DNA of 64,000 bases from Caedimonas sp. (GCA_016794245.1 JAEUKR010000039.1:1-64000), one strand, 5' to 3'. Shown: positions 35,655 through 45,816, numbered from the stretch's first letter. Made by a program: numbers and translations. The notes: generated from the sequence alone by a model not told the origin.

Positions 35655-35782
35655 CATAACCTAATATCTGGCGGGTGCTTTTGCTGTAAAAGTGTCCACT
35701 AAATCCTGACATCCTTTGCGTGCGCTAAGCCGAAATTACCGCGCATCCGATGTCCCGCATCCTGAAGTCCTTTGGCTATGGG
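35655..35782 (+). repeat. Composite of decayed family B and family A repeats
   Basis: Begins AATATCTGGCGGGTGCTTTT, which matches copy B6, and ends like family A: CCGATGTCCCGCATCCTGAA then GTCCTTTGGCTATGGG. It occupies the pheS-rplT gap. Both parts are diverged. Confidence 0.5.
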
Positions 35783-35796
35783 ACGGACTCCCGGCT

Positions 35797-36162
35797 CTAG
35801 GCCGCTTTTGCGAGAGCCGCGTTGGCCTGGTCAACCAATCCTTTGAACGTTTCTGGTTCGCGTGCGGCCAGATCAGCCAGAATCTTGCGATCCACCTCAA
35901 TTCCCGCTTTATGAATGCCATTCATAAATTGAGAATAGGTCAGGCCGCATTGCCGCGCTCCCGCGTTGATGCGCTGAATCCATAAAGCGCGAAAATCACG
36001 CTTGCGCACGCGACGGTCGCGATAGGCGTACTGAAGACCTTTTTCAACTCTTTCTATAGCGATGCGGTAGCAATCTTTGGCGCGACCACGATATCCGGAT
36101 GCCATTTTCAGAATTTTTTTATGACGAGCGTGAGTCGTAACCCCTCTTTTGACACGAGCCAT
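35797..36162 (-). CDS. rplT: 50S ribosomal protein L20
   Basis: A 121-residue ribosomal protein that binds 23S rRNA early in assembly. The N-terminus [20 protein letters not shown] and [20 protein letters not shown] are characteristic, as is [20 protein letters not shown]. In several bacteria L20 represses its own operon. It follows rpmI by 15 bases. Confidence 0.98.
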   Translation of the reverse strand: MARVKRGVTTHARHKKILKMASGYRGRAKDCYRIAIERVEKGLQYAYRDRRVRKRDFRALWIQRINAGARQCGLTYSQFMNGIHKAGIEVDRKILADLAAREPETFKGLVDQANAALAKAA

Positions 36163-36177
36163 GGATCTTTTCCTCCT

Positions 36178-36378
36178 TTATTCGCCGTAGGGCATGAAGC
36201 TGCGAATGATACGTGCGCCGACTTCACTCATAATAGTAGTGCCGCGGGCATTCCGAATCATTTTGTTAGTGCGCTTGATCATTCCGTGGCGCTTTCCCGT
36301 TTGACCCATGATAACTTTGCCGGATGCGGTCAGTTTGAACCGCTTTTTAACGCTGCTTTTTGTTTTTAGCTTGGGCAT
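36178..36378 (-). CDS. rpmI: 50S ribosomal protein L35
   Basis: A 66-residue ribosomal protein ([40 protein letters not shown]). First gene of rpmI-rplT, with pheS-pheT-lepA further down the same strand. The infC gene that often precedes rpmI is not here; a promoter and leader hairpin lie directly upstream. Confidence 0.97.
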   Translation of the reverse strand: MPKLKTKSSVKKRFKLTASGKVIMGQTGKRHGMIKRTNKMIRNARGTTIMSEVGARIIRSFMPYGE

Positions 36379-36403
36379 TTTTCAATCCTTTGAGGTTGCT
36401 GAT

Positions 36404-36440
36404 AAAAACGACTCACGGTGATCCAGGCATGCCCTGAGTC
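36404..36440 (-). terminator. Possible attenuator in the rpmI leader
   Basis: On the minus strand, GACTCA (36435-36440) can pair with TGAGTC (36410-36415); the enclosed CAGGGCATGCCTGG is itself nearly palindromic. The stem is followed by G and five T residues (36405-36409). It lies between the promoter and the rpmI start, the right place for attenuation or L20/L35 autoregulation. Confidence 0.5.
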
Positions 36441-36478
36441 TTAGAATGCTCGTCGCCATGCCACACATGAATGATTGG

Positions 36479-36507
36479 GTTATATCAGGGAACTTTTCCG
36501 TTTGCAA
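36479..36507 (-). promoter_or_regulatory. Strong sigma-70-type promoter for rpmI-rplT
   Basis: On the minus strand, TTGCAA (36502-36507), a 17-base spacer, and TATAAC (36479-36484). Transcription would start about 95 bases before rpmI. The remaining bases up to greA show nothing further that I can name. Confidence 0.65.
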
Positions 36508-36694
36508 GAATTGAAATATCGCAACTTGTACCCGCTCAAGCTTTTTTAAAGGCTGGGCAAATTCACCGCAAACTGATGGTGGGCAAGGGCGGGACAAGAA
36601 AAAGCTTGCGTCATTTCAAAAAATATGGTCTTTTGTTTTCCTCTACAATGAGTCAAAATTAGTAAGTTAGCATCATTTTTTAAGAGAATCCAAT

Positions 36695-37168
36695 ATGCAA
36701 CGAATTCCCATGACTGCGCAGGGCTTTATGCGCCTGCAGGAAGAATTAAAGCATTTAAAAATGGTCGAGCGATCAGCCGTCATCAAGGCTATTTCTGAAG
36801 CGAGAGCCTTGGGTGACCTTTCAGAAAACGCTGAATACCACGCGGCCCGTGAACGTCAGGGTTTTGTCGAGGGACGTATCGCGGAACTGGAGGCAAAGTT
36901 ATCTTTGGCCGAAGTGATAGATGTCGCGAAACTAAGCGGCAATACAGTCCGATTCGGTGCTTCGATCAAATTAATTGACGAGGATACCGAAGAAGAATGC
37001 GCGTACCAGATTGTTGGCGTTGATGAAGCGGATATCAACCAGGGGCTGCTGTCGATTTCCGCGCCGCTCGCCCGCAGTCTCATTGGCAAGAAGGTGGGGG
37101 ATTCCGTTGAGGTTCGCACGCCGGGCGGCGCCAAAACATATGAAATCGTCTCGGTAGCGTTTAAATAG
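36695..37168 (+). CDS. greA: Transcription elongation factor GreA
   Basis: A 157-residue factor that stimulates RNA cleavage by backtracked RNA polymerase. The N-terminal coiled coil carries the acidic tip ([20 protein letters not shown]), with the catalytic D-x-x-E after GDLSENAEY. The C-terminal FKBP-like domain ends [20 protein letters not shown]. Length is standard. It is followed after 12 bases by the ELM1-family gene. Confidence 0.97.
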   Translation: MQRIPMTAQGFMRLQEELKHLKMVERSAVIKAISEARALGDLSENAEYHAARERQGFVEGRIAELEAKLSLAEVIDVAKLSGNTVRFGASIKLIDEDTEEECAYQIVGVDEADINQGLLSISAPLARSLIGKKVGDSVEVRTPGGAKTYEIVSVAFK

Positions 37169-37180
37169 GGTGCGCCCATC

Positions 37181-38152
37181 GTGAATGACTTGCCGTTGAA
37201 AAACTGTTGGGTTGTGTCCGATGATGGCAAGACAGGCACCGAGCACCAGTGTATCGGCTTGGCGGAAGCCCTTGGGTTTGATCCTGAGATTAAAAGATTG
37301 CGAGCCAGGGGCGTATGGACATATTTGCCCCCTTCTCTTTGGCCGAGACCTCTGTCGGGCGTTATGACGCAAGGGGGGGCTTTGGCGGCTCCTTGGCCAG
37401 ACCTGATTGTCGCGGCTGGTCGCCTGAGCATAGCGCCAACGGCGTATATCCGGAAAGCGACGCAGGGGCGAACCAAGGTTATTCAACTGCAAAATCCTCG
37501 TGTAAATCCTGCCCTTTTCGATGTCGTTATTGCGCCGTGGCATGATCAGCTTGTGGGGAAAAACGTGTTGCAAACGCAGGGCGCTCTTCATCGCGTGACC
37601 GCCGAACGGCTTGCTTTGGAGGCAGCTCTTGTCGCGCCGCGTGTTGCGCATTTGCCGCGCCCTCTGATTGCTGTCCTGGTGGGGGGGAGTAACCGTTGCT
37701 ATCGTATGACGCCTGATGGTGTGCGCATCATGGCTCAAAGGTTGAAGAAACTGGCGGAGCGATATCAGGCGGGTCTTGCCGTAACAGTCTCTCGACGTAC
37801 CGAACAGGAAAATCGTCAAGCGTTGCGCGAAAATCTTGAAGGAGTCCCCGCCGTTATTTGGACAGACGAGGGTCATAACCCTTATGTCGGATTTTTGGCG
37901 CTTGCCGATTATATCGTTGTAACAGGCGATTCTGTTTCAATGGTGTCTGAGGCCTGCTTTACCGGCAAGCCGGTTTACACTTATTTTTTCCCTGGAGGTT
38001 CTCGTAAATTCAACGCTTTTCATCATTATTTTCAACAGCAAAACTACACCAAACCTTTTGAGGATCAATTAATTTCCTGGTCTTACCCTCCCCTGGACGA
38101 GTTTAACAGAATTACGGCACATGTTCGCAAGCTTTTGCTTGAACCGGTTTAG
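37181..38152 (+). CDS. Mitochondrial-fission ELM1 family protein
   Basis: A 323-residue member of the ELM1 family (DUF1022), related in fold to GT-B glycosyltransferases. The plant relative ELM1 recruits a dynamin in mitochondrial division; the bacterial role is unknown. Signs are CWVVSDDGKTGTEHQCIGLA, RPLIAVLVGGSNRCYRMTPD and DYIVVTGDSVSMVSEACFTG. It starts at GTG. It probably shares a transcript with greA. I infer no specific substrate. Confidence 0.88.
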   Translation: MNDLPLKNCWVVSDDGKTGTEHQCIGLAEALGFDPEIKRLRARGVWTYLPPSLWPRPLSGVMTQGGALAAPWPDLIVAAGRLSIAPTAYIRKATQGRTKVIQLQNPRVNPALFDVVIAPWHDQLVGKNVLQTQGALHRVTAERLALEAALVAPRVAHLPRPLIAVLVGGSNRCYRMTPDGVRIMAQRLKKLAERYQAGLAVTVSRRTEQENRQALRENLEGVPAVIWTDEGHNPYVGFLALADYIVVTGDSVSMVSEACFTGKPVYTYFFPGGSRKFNAFHHYFQQQNYTKPFEDQLISWSYPPLDEFNRITAHVRKLLLEPV

Positions 38153-38220
38153 AAGGAGAGCAGGCGTTTCGTCCCCTTGAGCAGTTCAGGCTTGAATATA
38201 GCGTCTGTTGATATATATAT

Positions 38221-38315
38221 AAATAGACTTCTTTCCTGACCTAAATATCTGGGGGGGGAGGGTGCTTTTGCCTGAAAATCCCCGCGCCCTATCTGGTGAT
38301 GAAAAGAGTCTGTTG
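38221..38315 (+). repeat. Family B palindromic repeat, copy B6 (best example)
   Basis: Left arm AATAGACTTCTTTCCTGACC then TAAATATCTGG; core GTGCTTTTGCCTGAAAATCC; right arm ATCTGGTGATGAAAAGAGTC. The right arm reversed (GACTCTTTTCATCACCAGAT) aligns with the left (GACTTCTTTCCTGACCTAAA). It fills the gap between the ELM1 gene and serC. Confidence 0.75.
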
Positions 38316-38341
38316 AAATCACGTTAAGATTTAGAAGCAAA

Positions 38342-39496
38342 ATGTCCATATCCTCCGGTTCCATCAACGACGCTCTTTCTTCAAAGCCTCTTTCCAGACC
38401 TCAGAATCCTTGCTTTTCATCGGGACCCTGTGCGAAACCTCCTTTCTGGCAACCTATGATTCTCAAAGAAGCCGCTTTAGGAAGGTCGCATCGTTCTCGC
38501 GTGGGGATTCAGAAGATTCATCAATCCCTGATATCGATGAGAGAGGCGCTGGAGATTCCGCCCTCTCATTGGATTGCTTTGGTGTCGGGATCTGCCACGG
38601 GAGCGATGGAAAGCCTTTTATGGAACCTCCTGGGGCCAAGATCCATCAGTGTGCTGGCCTGGGATGTTTTTGGCCGACGTTGGGCAAAGGATATTACGGA
38701 TGAATTAAAGCTGGCAAATACCCACATATATGAACATGAGACGGAACTGGATCAGACAGATTTTTCCCATGATGTGGTTTTTACCTGGAACGCGAGCACT
38801 TCGGGCATATGCGCTCCTCAAGATCCCTGGATTGACCCTGCGCGCCAGGGATTGACGATTTGTGACGCGACATCGGCAGCTTTTGCGTTGCCTCTCCCCT
38901 GGGAAGAACTGGACGCGACGGCGTTCTCATGGCAAAAGGGTTTGGGAGGCGAAAGCGGCCACGGCGTTATTGTTTTAGGTCCACGCGCCAGAGAGCGGCT
39001 TGAATCTTACGCGCCTTCCTGGCCCGTTCCCTATTTGTACAGGCTTGCTGTCGACCGCAAAATAAATTCTGGTCTTTTTGAAGGTCAGACCCTGAATACG
39101 CCCTCTCTTTTGGTGGTTGAAGATGCCCTTTATGCGCTCAAGTGGGCTGAAGAACAGGGCGGCGTCAAGGGAATGCATCGGCGCACTTTGCGTAATTTTT
39201 TGAAAATCCGGGATTGGGTGGAGAAAACCCCGTGGATCGATTTCCTGGCGCCAATTCCCCGGTTTCGCTCGCCTGTCACGGTATGTTTGACGTTCACGGA
39301 AAACCTGGTATGGTCATGGGTGCAGAACTTTTGTCGGCTGCTTGAAGAAGAAGGGGCTGGCTTTGATCTTAAAAATCATGAGAGCGCTCCTCCAAGCCTG
39401 CGGATTTGGGCGGGTCCAACCATTGAAACGAGCGATCTTGAGGCCTTATTTCCTTGGTTAACCTGGAGTTACCATAAAATGAAACGAAACGTTTAA
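38342..39496 (+). CDS. serC: Phosphoserine aminotransferase
   Basis: A 384-residue PLP enzyme converting 3-phosphohydroxypyruvate and glutamate to phosphoserine. It belongs to the alphaproteobacterial/archaeal SerC branch. The N-terminal CFSSGPCAKPP motif, GRSHRSRVG, the phosphate-binding SGSATGAMES, and the PLP lysine K199 in FSWQKGLGGESGHG are all visible. serA and serB are not adjacent, unlike the usual serC-serA pair. Confidence 0.93.
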   Translation: MSISSGSINDALSSKPLSRPQNPCFSSGPCAKPPFWQPMILKEAALGRSHRSRVGIQKIHQSLISMREALEIPPSHWIALVSGSATGAMESLLWNLLGPRSISVLAWDVFGRRWAKDITDELKLANTHIYEHETELDQTDFSHDVVFTWNASTSGICAPQDPWIDPARQGLTICDATSAAFALPLPWEELDATAFSWQKGLGGESGHGVIVLGPRARERLESYAPSWPVPYLYRLAVDRKINSGLFEGQTLNTPSLLVVEDALYALKWAEEQGGVKGMHRRTLRNFLKIRDWVEKTPWIDFLAPIPRFRSPVTVCLTFTENLVWSWVQNFCRLLEEEGAGFDLKNHESAPPSLRIWAGPTIETSDLEALFPWLTWSYHKMKRNV

Positions 39497-39622
39497 ACGT
39501 CTGGGTAAGAAGTCTTATATCTTAAAAATCTGTTATGCGTAAAAAACGGGGAAATTCCCAGAGTCCGGACTTTGAAGAGAAAAATAACGAAACAAGGACG
39601 ATTTCAAATTGCTTCTTATGGG

Positions 39623-39650
39623 GGAATCTGCCAAGATTCCAATAATTTTT
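39623..39650 (+). terminator. Small hairpin with T-run before proS
   Basis: GGAATC (39623-39628), loop TGCCAA, GATTCC (39635-39640), then AATAATTTTT. It is 22 bases from the proS start and 127 after serC, so it may end serC transcription or act as a weak attenuator. The stem is only 6 bp. Confidence 0.35.
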
Positions 39651-39672
39651 AGAAGCGTTTAAAGGACGAACG

Positions 39673-40974
39673 ATGAGGCTTTCACATTATTTTTTACCCA
39701 CGTTAAAAGAAAATCCCGGAGAAGCGCAGATTGTTTCGCATCGCCTGATGTTAAGGACAGGAATGATTTTTCAGGCCAGTTCAGGGATTTATGCATGGCT
39801 TCCGATGGGAAGACGTGTCCTTCGGAAGATTGAACAAATCGTGCGTGAAGAGCAGGATCGGGCAGGCGCTCAGGAGATCTTGATGCCGACTATTCAGTCG
39901 GCTGATCTTTGGCGCGAGAGTGGCCGCTATGACGCGTATGGAGAAGAGATGCTGCGCATTGCTGATCGTCATGAGCGTGAAATGCTGTATTCGCCCACGG
40001 CGGAAGAGCTGGTCACGGATATCGCGCGCAAGCATATCAAAAGTTATCGCGACGTGCCTAAAATGATGTATCAGATTCAGTGGAAGTTTCGCGATGAGAT
40101 CCGCCCTCGGTTCGGCGTTATGCGGGGACGGGAATTCTTGATGAAGGATTGTTACAGCTTTGATCTTGATTATGAAGGGGCTTTGGTTTCCTATCGCAAG
40201 ATGTTGGAAGCTTATATCAAAACCTTCTCGCGGATGGGACTGACGGCGATTCCCGTAAAAGCTGATTCAGGGGCGATCGGTGGCGATTTAAGTCAGGAAT
40301 TTCAGGTTCTTGCTGCAACGGGAGAAAGCTTGATCTTTTATGATCGGGCGCTTGATGAGATCGTCAGGCAAGGCGGGGTTGTTGATGTGGATCGCTTGAT
40401 GAGCCTTTATGCGGCTGAGGAAGGGCTTCATGATCCTCATATATGCAAAGTCCCTCAAGACCAGCTCAAGACGGCGCGAGGGATCGAAGTGGGACATATT
40501 TTTTATTTCGCCACCAAATATTCTGATCCTTTCAAGGCGTCTGTCGTGGGCAAAAATGGCGAATCCATAACCCTGCACATGGGCAGTTACGGAATTGGCG
40601 TCTCTAGACTGGTGGGGGCGTTGATCGAAGCGAACCACGATGAGAATGGTATTATTTGGCCGGAGGCGGTGGCTCCTTTTACAGTGGGGCTGCTCAACCT
40701 GAAGCCCGGAGACGGCAAATGCGACGCTTTATGTGAGGATATCTATCATAAACTTTTGACGCAAAAGGTGGAAGTTCTCTATGACGACCGCAATGAACGG
40801 GCAGGCGCGAAATTTGCGAACATGGATCTTATTGGTCTTCCCTGGCAAATCCGTGTTGGTGCGCGAACGCTTGAGACTGGAAAGATAGAAATAAAATACC
40901 GTAGAACTGGTGAGATTCAAGAACTTTCGCTTGAATCCGCCTTGAATTATCTGAAGGAAAGGGTGGGGGCTTGA
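39673..40974 (+). CDS. proS: Prolyl-tRNA synthetase (short alphaproteobacterial type)
   Basis: A 433-residue class II synthetase that charges tRNA-Pro. It has [20 protein letters not shown] at the N-terminus, motif 2 [20 protein letters not shown], and motif 3 [20 protein letters not shown], then the anticodon domain ([20 protein letters not shown]). At 433 residues it lacks the ~180-residue editing insertion found in E. coli ProRS, as is normal for this class. Its stop overlaps the lolC start. Confidence 0.96.
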   Translation: MRLSHYFLPTLKENPGEAQIVSHRLMLRTGMIFQASSGIYAWLPMGRRVLRKIEQIVREEQDRAGAQEILMPTIQSADLWRESGRYDAYGEEMLRIADRHEREMLYSPTAEELVTDIARKHIKSYRDVPKMMYQIQWKFRDEIRPRFGVMRGREFLMKDCYSFDLDYEGALVSYRKMLEAYIKTFSRMGLTAIPVKADSGAIGGDLSQEFQVLAATGESLIFYDRALDEIVRQGGVVDVDRLMSLYAAEEGLHDPHICKVPQDQLKTARGIEVGHIFYFATKYSDPFKASVVGKNGESITLHMGSYGIGVSRLVGALIEANHDENGIIWPEAVAPFTVGLLNLKPGDGKCDALCEDIYHKLLTQKVEVLYDDRNERAGAKFANMDLIGLPWQIRVGARTLETGKIEIKYRRTGEIQELSLESALNYLKERVGA

Positions 40975-42221
40975 TGTCTTTAGCCTTTATCCGAAAAGTC
41001 GCCTTTCGATATTTAAGACCGAGCCGAAAGGAAGGCTTTGTCTCGGTTATTGCAGGGTTTTCTTTTTTGGGGATTTTGCTCGGCGTTGCAACGTTGATTA
41101 TCGTGATGGCCGTGATGAATGGCTTTCGAGAGGAGTTATTTTCGCGCATTCTGGGCTTTAATGGTCATATCGCCGTTGCGGGACTGACCCGGGAAGGATT
41201 TAAGGACTATGATCAGGCTGTTCATAAAATCAGGGGGTTGGAAGATATCATAAGTGCGACACCCGTGATCGAGGCGCAGTCCATGATTATGAAACAAGGA
41301 ACTGCTTTCGGGATTCTGGTTCATGGTATTCTCTTGTCCGATTTGAAGCAGCGAAAATTGATTTCCGACCACATTGTCATGGGAACCCTGGATAGTTTTA
41401 CACAGCCCAATGCCATCATCATTGGACGGAAATTAGCCGAAAAGCTTGAGGTTTTGCCGGGGGATGGTCTGACGTTGGTAGCGCCTGAAGGAAATTCAAC
41501 GGCTTTTGGTATGGTGCCCCGCCTTCGCAAATTTACCATTGCGGCCATTTTTGATGTGGGAATGAAAGACTATGATGCAGGCGTAGCGTTCATCCCTTTG
41601 GCCGCCGCCCAGAAATTTTATCGTCTTCCAGACGCCGTATCGGGCATCGAAATCTTTGTAAAAGATCCCCAACGTATCCAGAAAATCACAGCGGAAGTGG
41701 TTCAGGCTCTTGGAACGGGCGCACGCGTCATTGATTGGCAAAAAGCAAATGAAAAATATGCGGTTGCTGTTGAAGTAGAGCGAAATGTCATGTTTACAAT
41801 TCTTACCCTGATTATCTTGGTGGCTTCTTTCAATATCGTCTCCAGTCTGATCATGCTGGTTAAGGATAAGGTACAGGATATTGCCATCTTGCGTACGATG
41901 GGCGCGACACAGGGGATGATTATGGCTATCTTCTTTGTGACAGGTTCTACGATCGGGATGATTGGAATCCTTGCGGGCGGCGCTCTTGGCGTTGCTTTTG
42001 CCCTGAATATTGAAACCATACGCAGACTGATTGAAAAGCTTTTGGGTACCAATCTTTTCAGTCCTGAGATATACTTCCTTTCCAAATTGCCGGCCAAAAT
42101 TGATTCCTATGAAGTGGTGGCGGTCATCGTGATCGCGTTTGTCCTTGTTTTTTTGGCGTCTCTTTATCCGTCCTGGCGGGCTGCGAGACTGGATCCGATA
42201 GAAGCGCTGCGTTATGAATGA
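40974..42221 (+). CDS. lolC: Lipoprotein-releasing ABC permease LolC/E
   Basis: A 415-residue inner-membrane permease that hands outer-membrane lipoproteins to LolA. It has an N-terminal membrane segment (SVIAGFSFLGILLGVATLII), a large periplasmic MacB-like domain, and an FtsX-type triple membrane block (FTILTLIILVASFNIVSSLI; ending PSWRAARLDPIEALRYE). As in many alphaproteobacteria a single permease probably forms a homodimer in place of LolC plus LolE. The ATG at 40974 overlaps the proS stop; a TTG one codon earlier is possible. Confidence 0.95.
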   Translation: MSLAFIRKVAFRYLRPSRKEGFVSVIAGFSFLGILLGVATLIIVMAVMNGFREELFSRILGFNGHIAVAGLTREGFKDYDQAVHKIRGLEDIISATPVIEAQSMIMKQGTAFGILVHGILLSDLKQRKLISDHIVMGTLDSFTQPNAIIIGRKLAEKLEVLPGDGLTLVAPEGNSTAFGMVPRLRKFTIAAIFDVGMKDYDAGVAFIPLAAAQKFYRLPDAVSGIEIFVKDPQRIQKITAEVVQALGTGARVIDWQKANEKYAVAVEVERNVMFTILTLIILVASFNIVSSLIMLVKDKVQDIAILRTMGATQGMIMAIFFVTGSTIGMIGILAGGALGVAFALNIETIRRLIEKLLGTNLFSPEIYFLSKLPAKIDSYEVVAVIVIAFVLVFLASLYPSWRAARLDPIEALRYE

Positions 42222-42909
42222 TGTTATGAACAGCACGCCGGTTCTTGAGCTTCGTCATCTTCAAAGAATATTCAAGCAAGGAGACGTGGTTTTAAATGTC
42301 CTGAACGATGTCAACTTTAGTCTGAAGGCGGGAGAGATCGTAGCCCTTGTCGGCCCTTCGGGGTCTGGCAAATCAACCTTGCTTCAACTGGCGGGTTTGC
42401 TTGAACGTCCTTCGGAGGGACAGGTTCTCGTTCAAGGTCGACCTTGCGGACAAATGATGGACAATGAACGTACGGCGATCCGTCGTCAAACGATTGGCTA
42501 TGTGTATCAATTTCATCATTTATTGCCTGAATTTACAGCCCTTGAAAATATTGTTCTCCCTCAAATGATCGCGGGACTGCCGGCTGGTGAAGCGCATAAA
42601 AGGGCAGAGCAACTCTTGAAAAGCCTCTCTCTTGAAAATCGTGCGCTACATCGACCCTCGAAACTTTCGGGAGGAGAACAGCAACGTATTGCTATTCTGA
42701 GAGCGCTTGCGAACAGTCCCGCTCTTCTTATCGCGGATGAACCTACGGGGAACCTGGACGAAGAAACATCACAGCAGGTATTTCGTGAGTTGACGAGTTT
42801 AGTCAAAAGATCGGGGATGTCTGCTTTTGTCGCAACCCACAACCTTGCGCTCGCGAAAAAGATGGATCGGATTGTGAGTCTTCACAAGGGAACTTTGAAA
42901 GAAGGTTAA
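42214..42909 (+). CDS. lolD: Lipoprotein-releasing ABC ATPase LolD
   Basis: A 231-residue ABC ATPase partner of LolC. Walker A GPSGSGKS is at 47-54, the signature LSGGEQQR starts at 151, and Walker B ALLIADEPTGN ends at 180. The LolD-specific Q-loop region (IGYVYQFHHLLPEFTALENI) fits. It overlaps lolC by 8 bases, so the two are translationally coupled in a proS-lolC-lolD operon. Confidence 0.96.
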   Translation: MNDVMNSTPVLELRHLQRIFKQGDVVLNVLNDVNFSLKAGEIVALVGPSGSGKSTLLQLAGLLERPSEGQVLVQGRPCGQMMDNERTAIRRQTIGYVYQFHHLLPEFTALENIVLPQMIAGLPAGEAHKRAEQLLKSLSLENRALHRPSKLSGGEQQRIAILRALANSPALLIADEPTGNLDEETSQQVFRELTSLVKRSGMSAFVATHNLALAKKMDRIVSLHKGTLKEG

Positions 42910-43005
42910 AATCTCCTCGTCTCGCCATAGTCAGCTGGGCTCTTGGCTCTGTGAAAGACGGTTAAAGGAGTTTTTCAAGAGAGATGTTTTGTGGACGGAT
43001 TTTTC

Positions 43006-44232
43006 CTAAGATCGAGATCCTGAACGATGGACGTACTTTTGTACTTCTTCAAGGCAGCTCTGCGCATTCGGTTTAAAATGATGACGTACCCACCAGGTTT
43101 CCACGTGCTTTAGCGTTTCTCCCAAGAAAGATCCGGGCGCAATGCCAAGAGCTTTTAAATCTTCTCCTGACAAGGGAAAGACAGGTTTTTCCCAGTGTGC
43201 TGGCAATCGCTCAAGCAGAAAGCGATCGTAACCACGGGCTGCTCGAATCAAAAGAGCATCCCGCGCCATACCTAACCCGTAATCATAAAGCATCTCATCC
43301 TTATCGGTACAAGTCCCTGTCGCCGCTTTTGTCAGGATCTGCGCTTCCTGTCTTTGTTTGCCAGTCAGTTTCAGTCTTTGGGCAAGTGTCTTGAGCGCGT
43401 CGGAATCATTGGGCAAAATGACCGCCAGTCGACGCAGGAATTCAGGAGCCACTTGAAATTCCTGTTCGACTTTGATCAAATTTTTCAAGTCGTTTATGCA
43501 AGGAGCAGGTGCACCCTGCGTTGCGTAAAACCAGACACCCGTATCCACCATCCGTTGAAGAGCCATCGAAGGGTCAGGAGCCTTTAAAAGCTTCAGAAAT
43601 TCGGTGCGAACGCGCTCGGCGGAAAGGGTTTTGATTTTCTCTGCCTCGTCCCTGCAAGCCTGAAGAGCTTCTGGATCCATTTCTCCCCGTCCATAGCAGG
43701 CATGAAAGCGAAAATAGCGCAGGATTCTGAGATAGTCTTCCTGTATGCGCGCGCGTGGGTTGCCAATAAAACGCACATATCCTCTTTGAAGATCTTCTTC
43801 TCCCCCCCAGGGATCGTATAAGTCCCCTCGAATGGATAAATACAGAGCGTTAAAAGTGAAATCACGACGTTGAGCATCTTCTTCCCAATCATCCGTAAAA
43901 CATATTTTGGCATGACGTCCATCGGTTTTTACATCGCGACGAAGCGTTGTGATTTCATAGTGATATGGCTCCATAACCACCAGAACGGAACCATACGCTA
44001 TGCCCAGAGGGACAGTTTTAATGGTTGCTTTCTCCAGTTGCTGAAGAACGTTCGATGGTTCTAAAGTAGTGGCAAGATCCAGGTCCGTCACCCTCTTGCC
44101 GAGCAGATAGTCACGCACGCACCCTCCCACGAAACGTACGGTCACGGGCGCATCTTGCAATGCAGAGAGTATGGTTCTGGTTTGGATACTGATGAGCCAG
44201 GGAGGCGGCTTAATAACTCTTTTTATATCCAA
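43006..44232 (-). CDS. CCA-adding tRNA nucleotidyltransferase
   Basis: A 408-residue class II nucleotidyltransferase of the alphaproteobacterial CCA/poly(A) type. The head domain has VRFVGGCVRDYLLGKRVTDL (GGCVRD at 36-41) with catalytic aspartates in DLD at 50-52, then RRDFTFNALYLSIRGDLYDP and the RILRYFRFHACYGRGEMDPE neck. It repairs or adds the CCA end of tRNAs; poly(A) polymerase is the main alternative. It is convergent with lolD. Confidence 0.92.
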   Translation of the reverse strand: MDIKRVIKPPPWLISIQTRTILSALQDAPVTVRFVGGCVRDYLLGKRVTDLDLATTLEPSNVLQQLEKATIKTVPLGIAYGSVLVVMEPYHYEITTLRRDVKTDGRHAKICFTDDWEEDAQRRDFTFNALYLSIRGDLYDPWGGEEDLQRGYVRFIGNPRARIQEDYLRILRYFRFHACYGRGEMDPEALQACRDEAEKIKTLSAERVRTEFLKLLKAPDPSMALQRMVDTGVWFYATQGAPAPCINDLKNLIKVEQEFQVAPEFLRRLAVILPNDSDALKTLAQRLKLTGKQRQEAQILTKAATGTCTDKDEMLYDYGLGMARDALLIRAARGYDRFLLERLPAHWEKPVFPLSGEDLKALGIAPGSFLGETLKHVETWWVRHHFKPNAQSCLEEVQKYVHRSGSRS

Positions 44233-44271
44233 GATCGAGTTTCCTGATTCTGATTACATAAGATGAAGATA

Positions 44272-44325
44272 GCGTATTCCCTTCGTCTCTTTGTACACTC
44301 AAACGGTTTCAAGAAATAAACGGGA
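44272..44325 (+). repeat. Decayed family A repeat (left arm only)
   Basis: CGTATTCCCTTCGTCTCTTT matches the left arm with small changes; GGTTTCAAG downstream may be what is left of the right arm. It sits between pntB and the CCA-adding enzyme gene. Confidence 0.35.
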
Positions 44326-44387
44326 AAACGGGAACAAAACGATCCTCATCAATCCGCTGCTTCATATCTTGAAGGGGAAGGGGATGA

Positions 44388-45782
44388 CTAGTCCATGGCT
44401 TTAACAATTTCTTCACAGACTTTTTTGGCATCTCCAAACAGCATCATGGTGTTGTCTCGATAGAATAATGCGTTATCTACCCCTGAATATCCTGCTGCCA
44501 TTGAACGTTTCACGAACAATACTGTTTTCGCACGCTCGACATCCAGAATGGGCATGCCGTAGATAGGACTCGTGGGGTCGGTTTTCGCCAGTGGATTTGT
44601 GACGTCGTTGGCTCCAATCACGAAAGCAACATCAGTATTGGAAAAATCACGGTTAATGTCCTCAAGCTCCAGAACATCGTCATAAGACACATTTGCTTCT
44701 GCCAGCAAGACATTCATGTGTCCAGGCATCCGCCCGGCCACGGGATGAATGGCATAGCGCACTTGTATGTTTTTGTGCTTTAAAATATCCGCCATTTCAC
44801 GCAGCGCGTGTTGAGCCTGTGCCACCGCCATTCCATAGCCCGGCACAATAATCACTGACTTGGCGTTTGACATGATGAATGCCGCATCCTCTGCGCTTCC
44901 TGATTTTACGGGGCGTTGTTCTGAAGAGGCGGGGCCTGCTGAAACGGCGGGATCCGTCCCAAAACCCCCCAAAATAACGTTGATGATCGAGCGGTTCATC
45001 CCCTTGCACATAATATAACTCAGGATCGCACCTGACGAACCCACCAGCGCGCCAGTGATGATGAGTAAATTGTTATTCAGGGTGAATCCGATGCCCGCGG
45101 CGGCCCATCCTGAATAAGAGTTGAGCATCGACACCACAACAGGCATGTCGGCGCCCCCAATAGGAAGGATCAGTAAAAGTCCCAGAACAAGGGAAAGTAA
45201 AACAATCAGAAAGAATAAAAACGCTGATTCCGTTGTGACGAACAAAACCCCCAACAGAACCAGAACAATGCCCAGAAAAGCGTTCAAAAGATGCTGCATC
45301 GGAAAGACAAGGGGTTTTCCGCTTACCAAACCTTGCAGCTTTGTAAAGGCGACTACGGATCCCGTAAAGGTAATCGCCCCGATGACAACCCCCAGATACA
45401 TTTCAATCAGGCTGCCCGTATGGATGTGATGGGCGCGGCCAATGCCAAAAGCTTCGGGATGACTAAAAGCGGCAACCGCAACAAAAACAGCGGCCAGACC
45501 GACAAGACTGTGGAAAGCCGCCACCAGCTGAGGCAGCGCCGTCATTTGAATGCGCTTTGCCGTTATCGCGCCAATCGTTCCTCCGATCGCGATTCCCAAA
45601 ATAATGAGCGGATAGTTCACGACCCCTGAAGAAACAGCCGTTGCGACAATCGCCAGTGTCATGCCAGCCATGCCATAGAAATTACCTGCGCGCGCTGATT
45701 TGGGAGAGGAAAGCCCCTTCAGTGCCATAATAAAACAAACGGATGCGATCAGGTAACAAAGAGAAAGAATGTTTTGACTCAC
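44388..45782 (-). CDS. pntB: NAD(P) transhydrogenase beta subunit
   Basis: A 464-residue subunit. The first part has about nine membrane segments forming the proton channel (domain II), the last ~180 residues the NADP(H)-binding domain III ([40 protein letters not shown]). It works with PntA1 and PntA2 to reduce NADP+ with NADH using proton-motive force. Last gene of the pntA1-pntA2-pntB operon. Confidence 0.97.
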   Translation of the reverse strand: MSQNILSLCYLIASVCFIMALKGLSSPKSARAGNFYGMAGMTLAIVATAVSSGVVNYPLIILGIAIGGTIGAITAKRIQMTALPQLVAAFHSLVGLAAVFVAVAAFSHPEAFGIGRAHHIHTGSLIEMYLGVVIGAITFTGSVVAFTKLQGLVSGKPLVFPMQHLLNAFLGIVLVLLGVLFVTTESAFLFFLIVLLSLVLGLLLILPIGGADMPVVVSMLNSYSGWAAAGIGFTLNNNLLIITGALVGSSGAILSYIMCKGMNRSIINVILGGFGTDPAVSAGPASSEQRPVKSGSAEDAAFIMSNAKSVIIVPGYGMAVAQAQHALREMADILKHKNIQVRYAIHPVAGRMPGHMNVLLAEANVSYDDVLELEDINRDFSNTDVAFVIGANDVTNPLAKTDPTSPIYGMPILDVERAKTVLFVKRSMAAGYSGVDNALFYRDNTMMLFGDAKKVCEEIVKAMD

Positions 45783-45816
45783 GGAGAGGGTCTCCTTCTT
45801 TTACTTAATGCGTGTC

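Noticed and set aside
36971-37876. Long minus-strand frame opposite greA and the ELM1 gene
   Set aside because: It is the complement of two genes with clear family motifs and shows no protein features of its own.
39535-39645. 36-codon frame between serC and proS (MRKKRGNSQSPDFEEKNNET)
   Set aside because: No ribosome site, no recognisable domain, and it overlaps a hairpin; probably chance.
41496-42236. Minus-strand frame of 246 codons opposite lolC
   Set aside because: It is antisense to the FtsX-type permease and composed of implausible low-hydrophobicity sequence rich in His, Arg and Asp.
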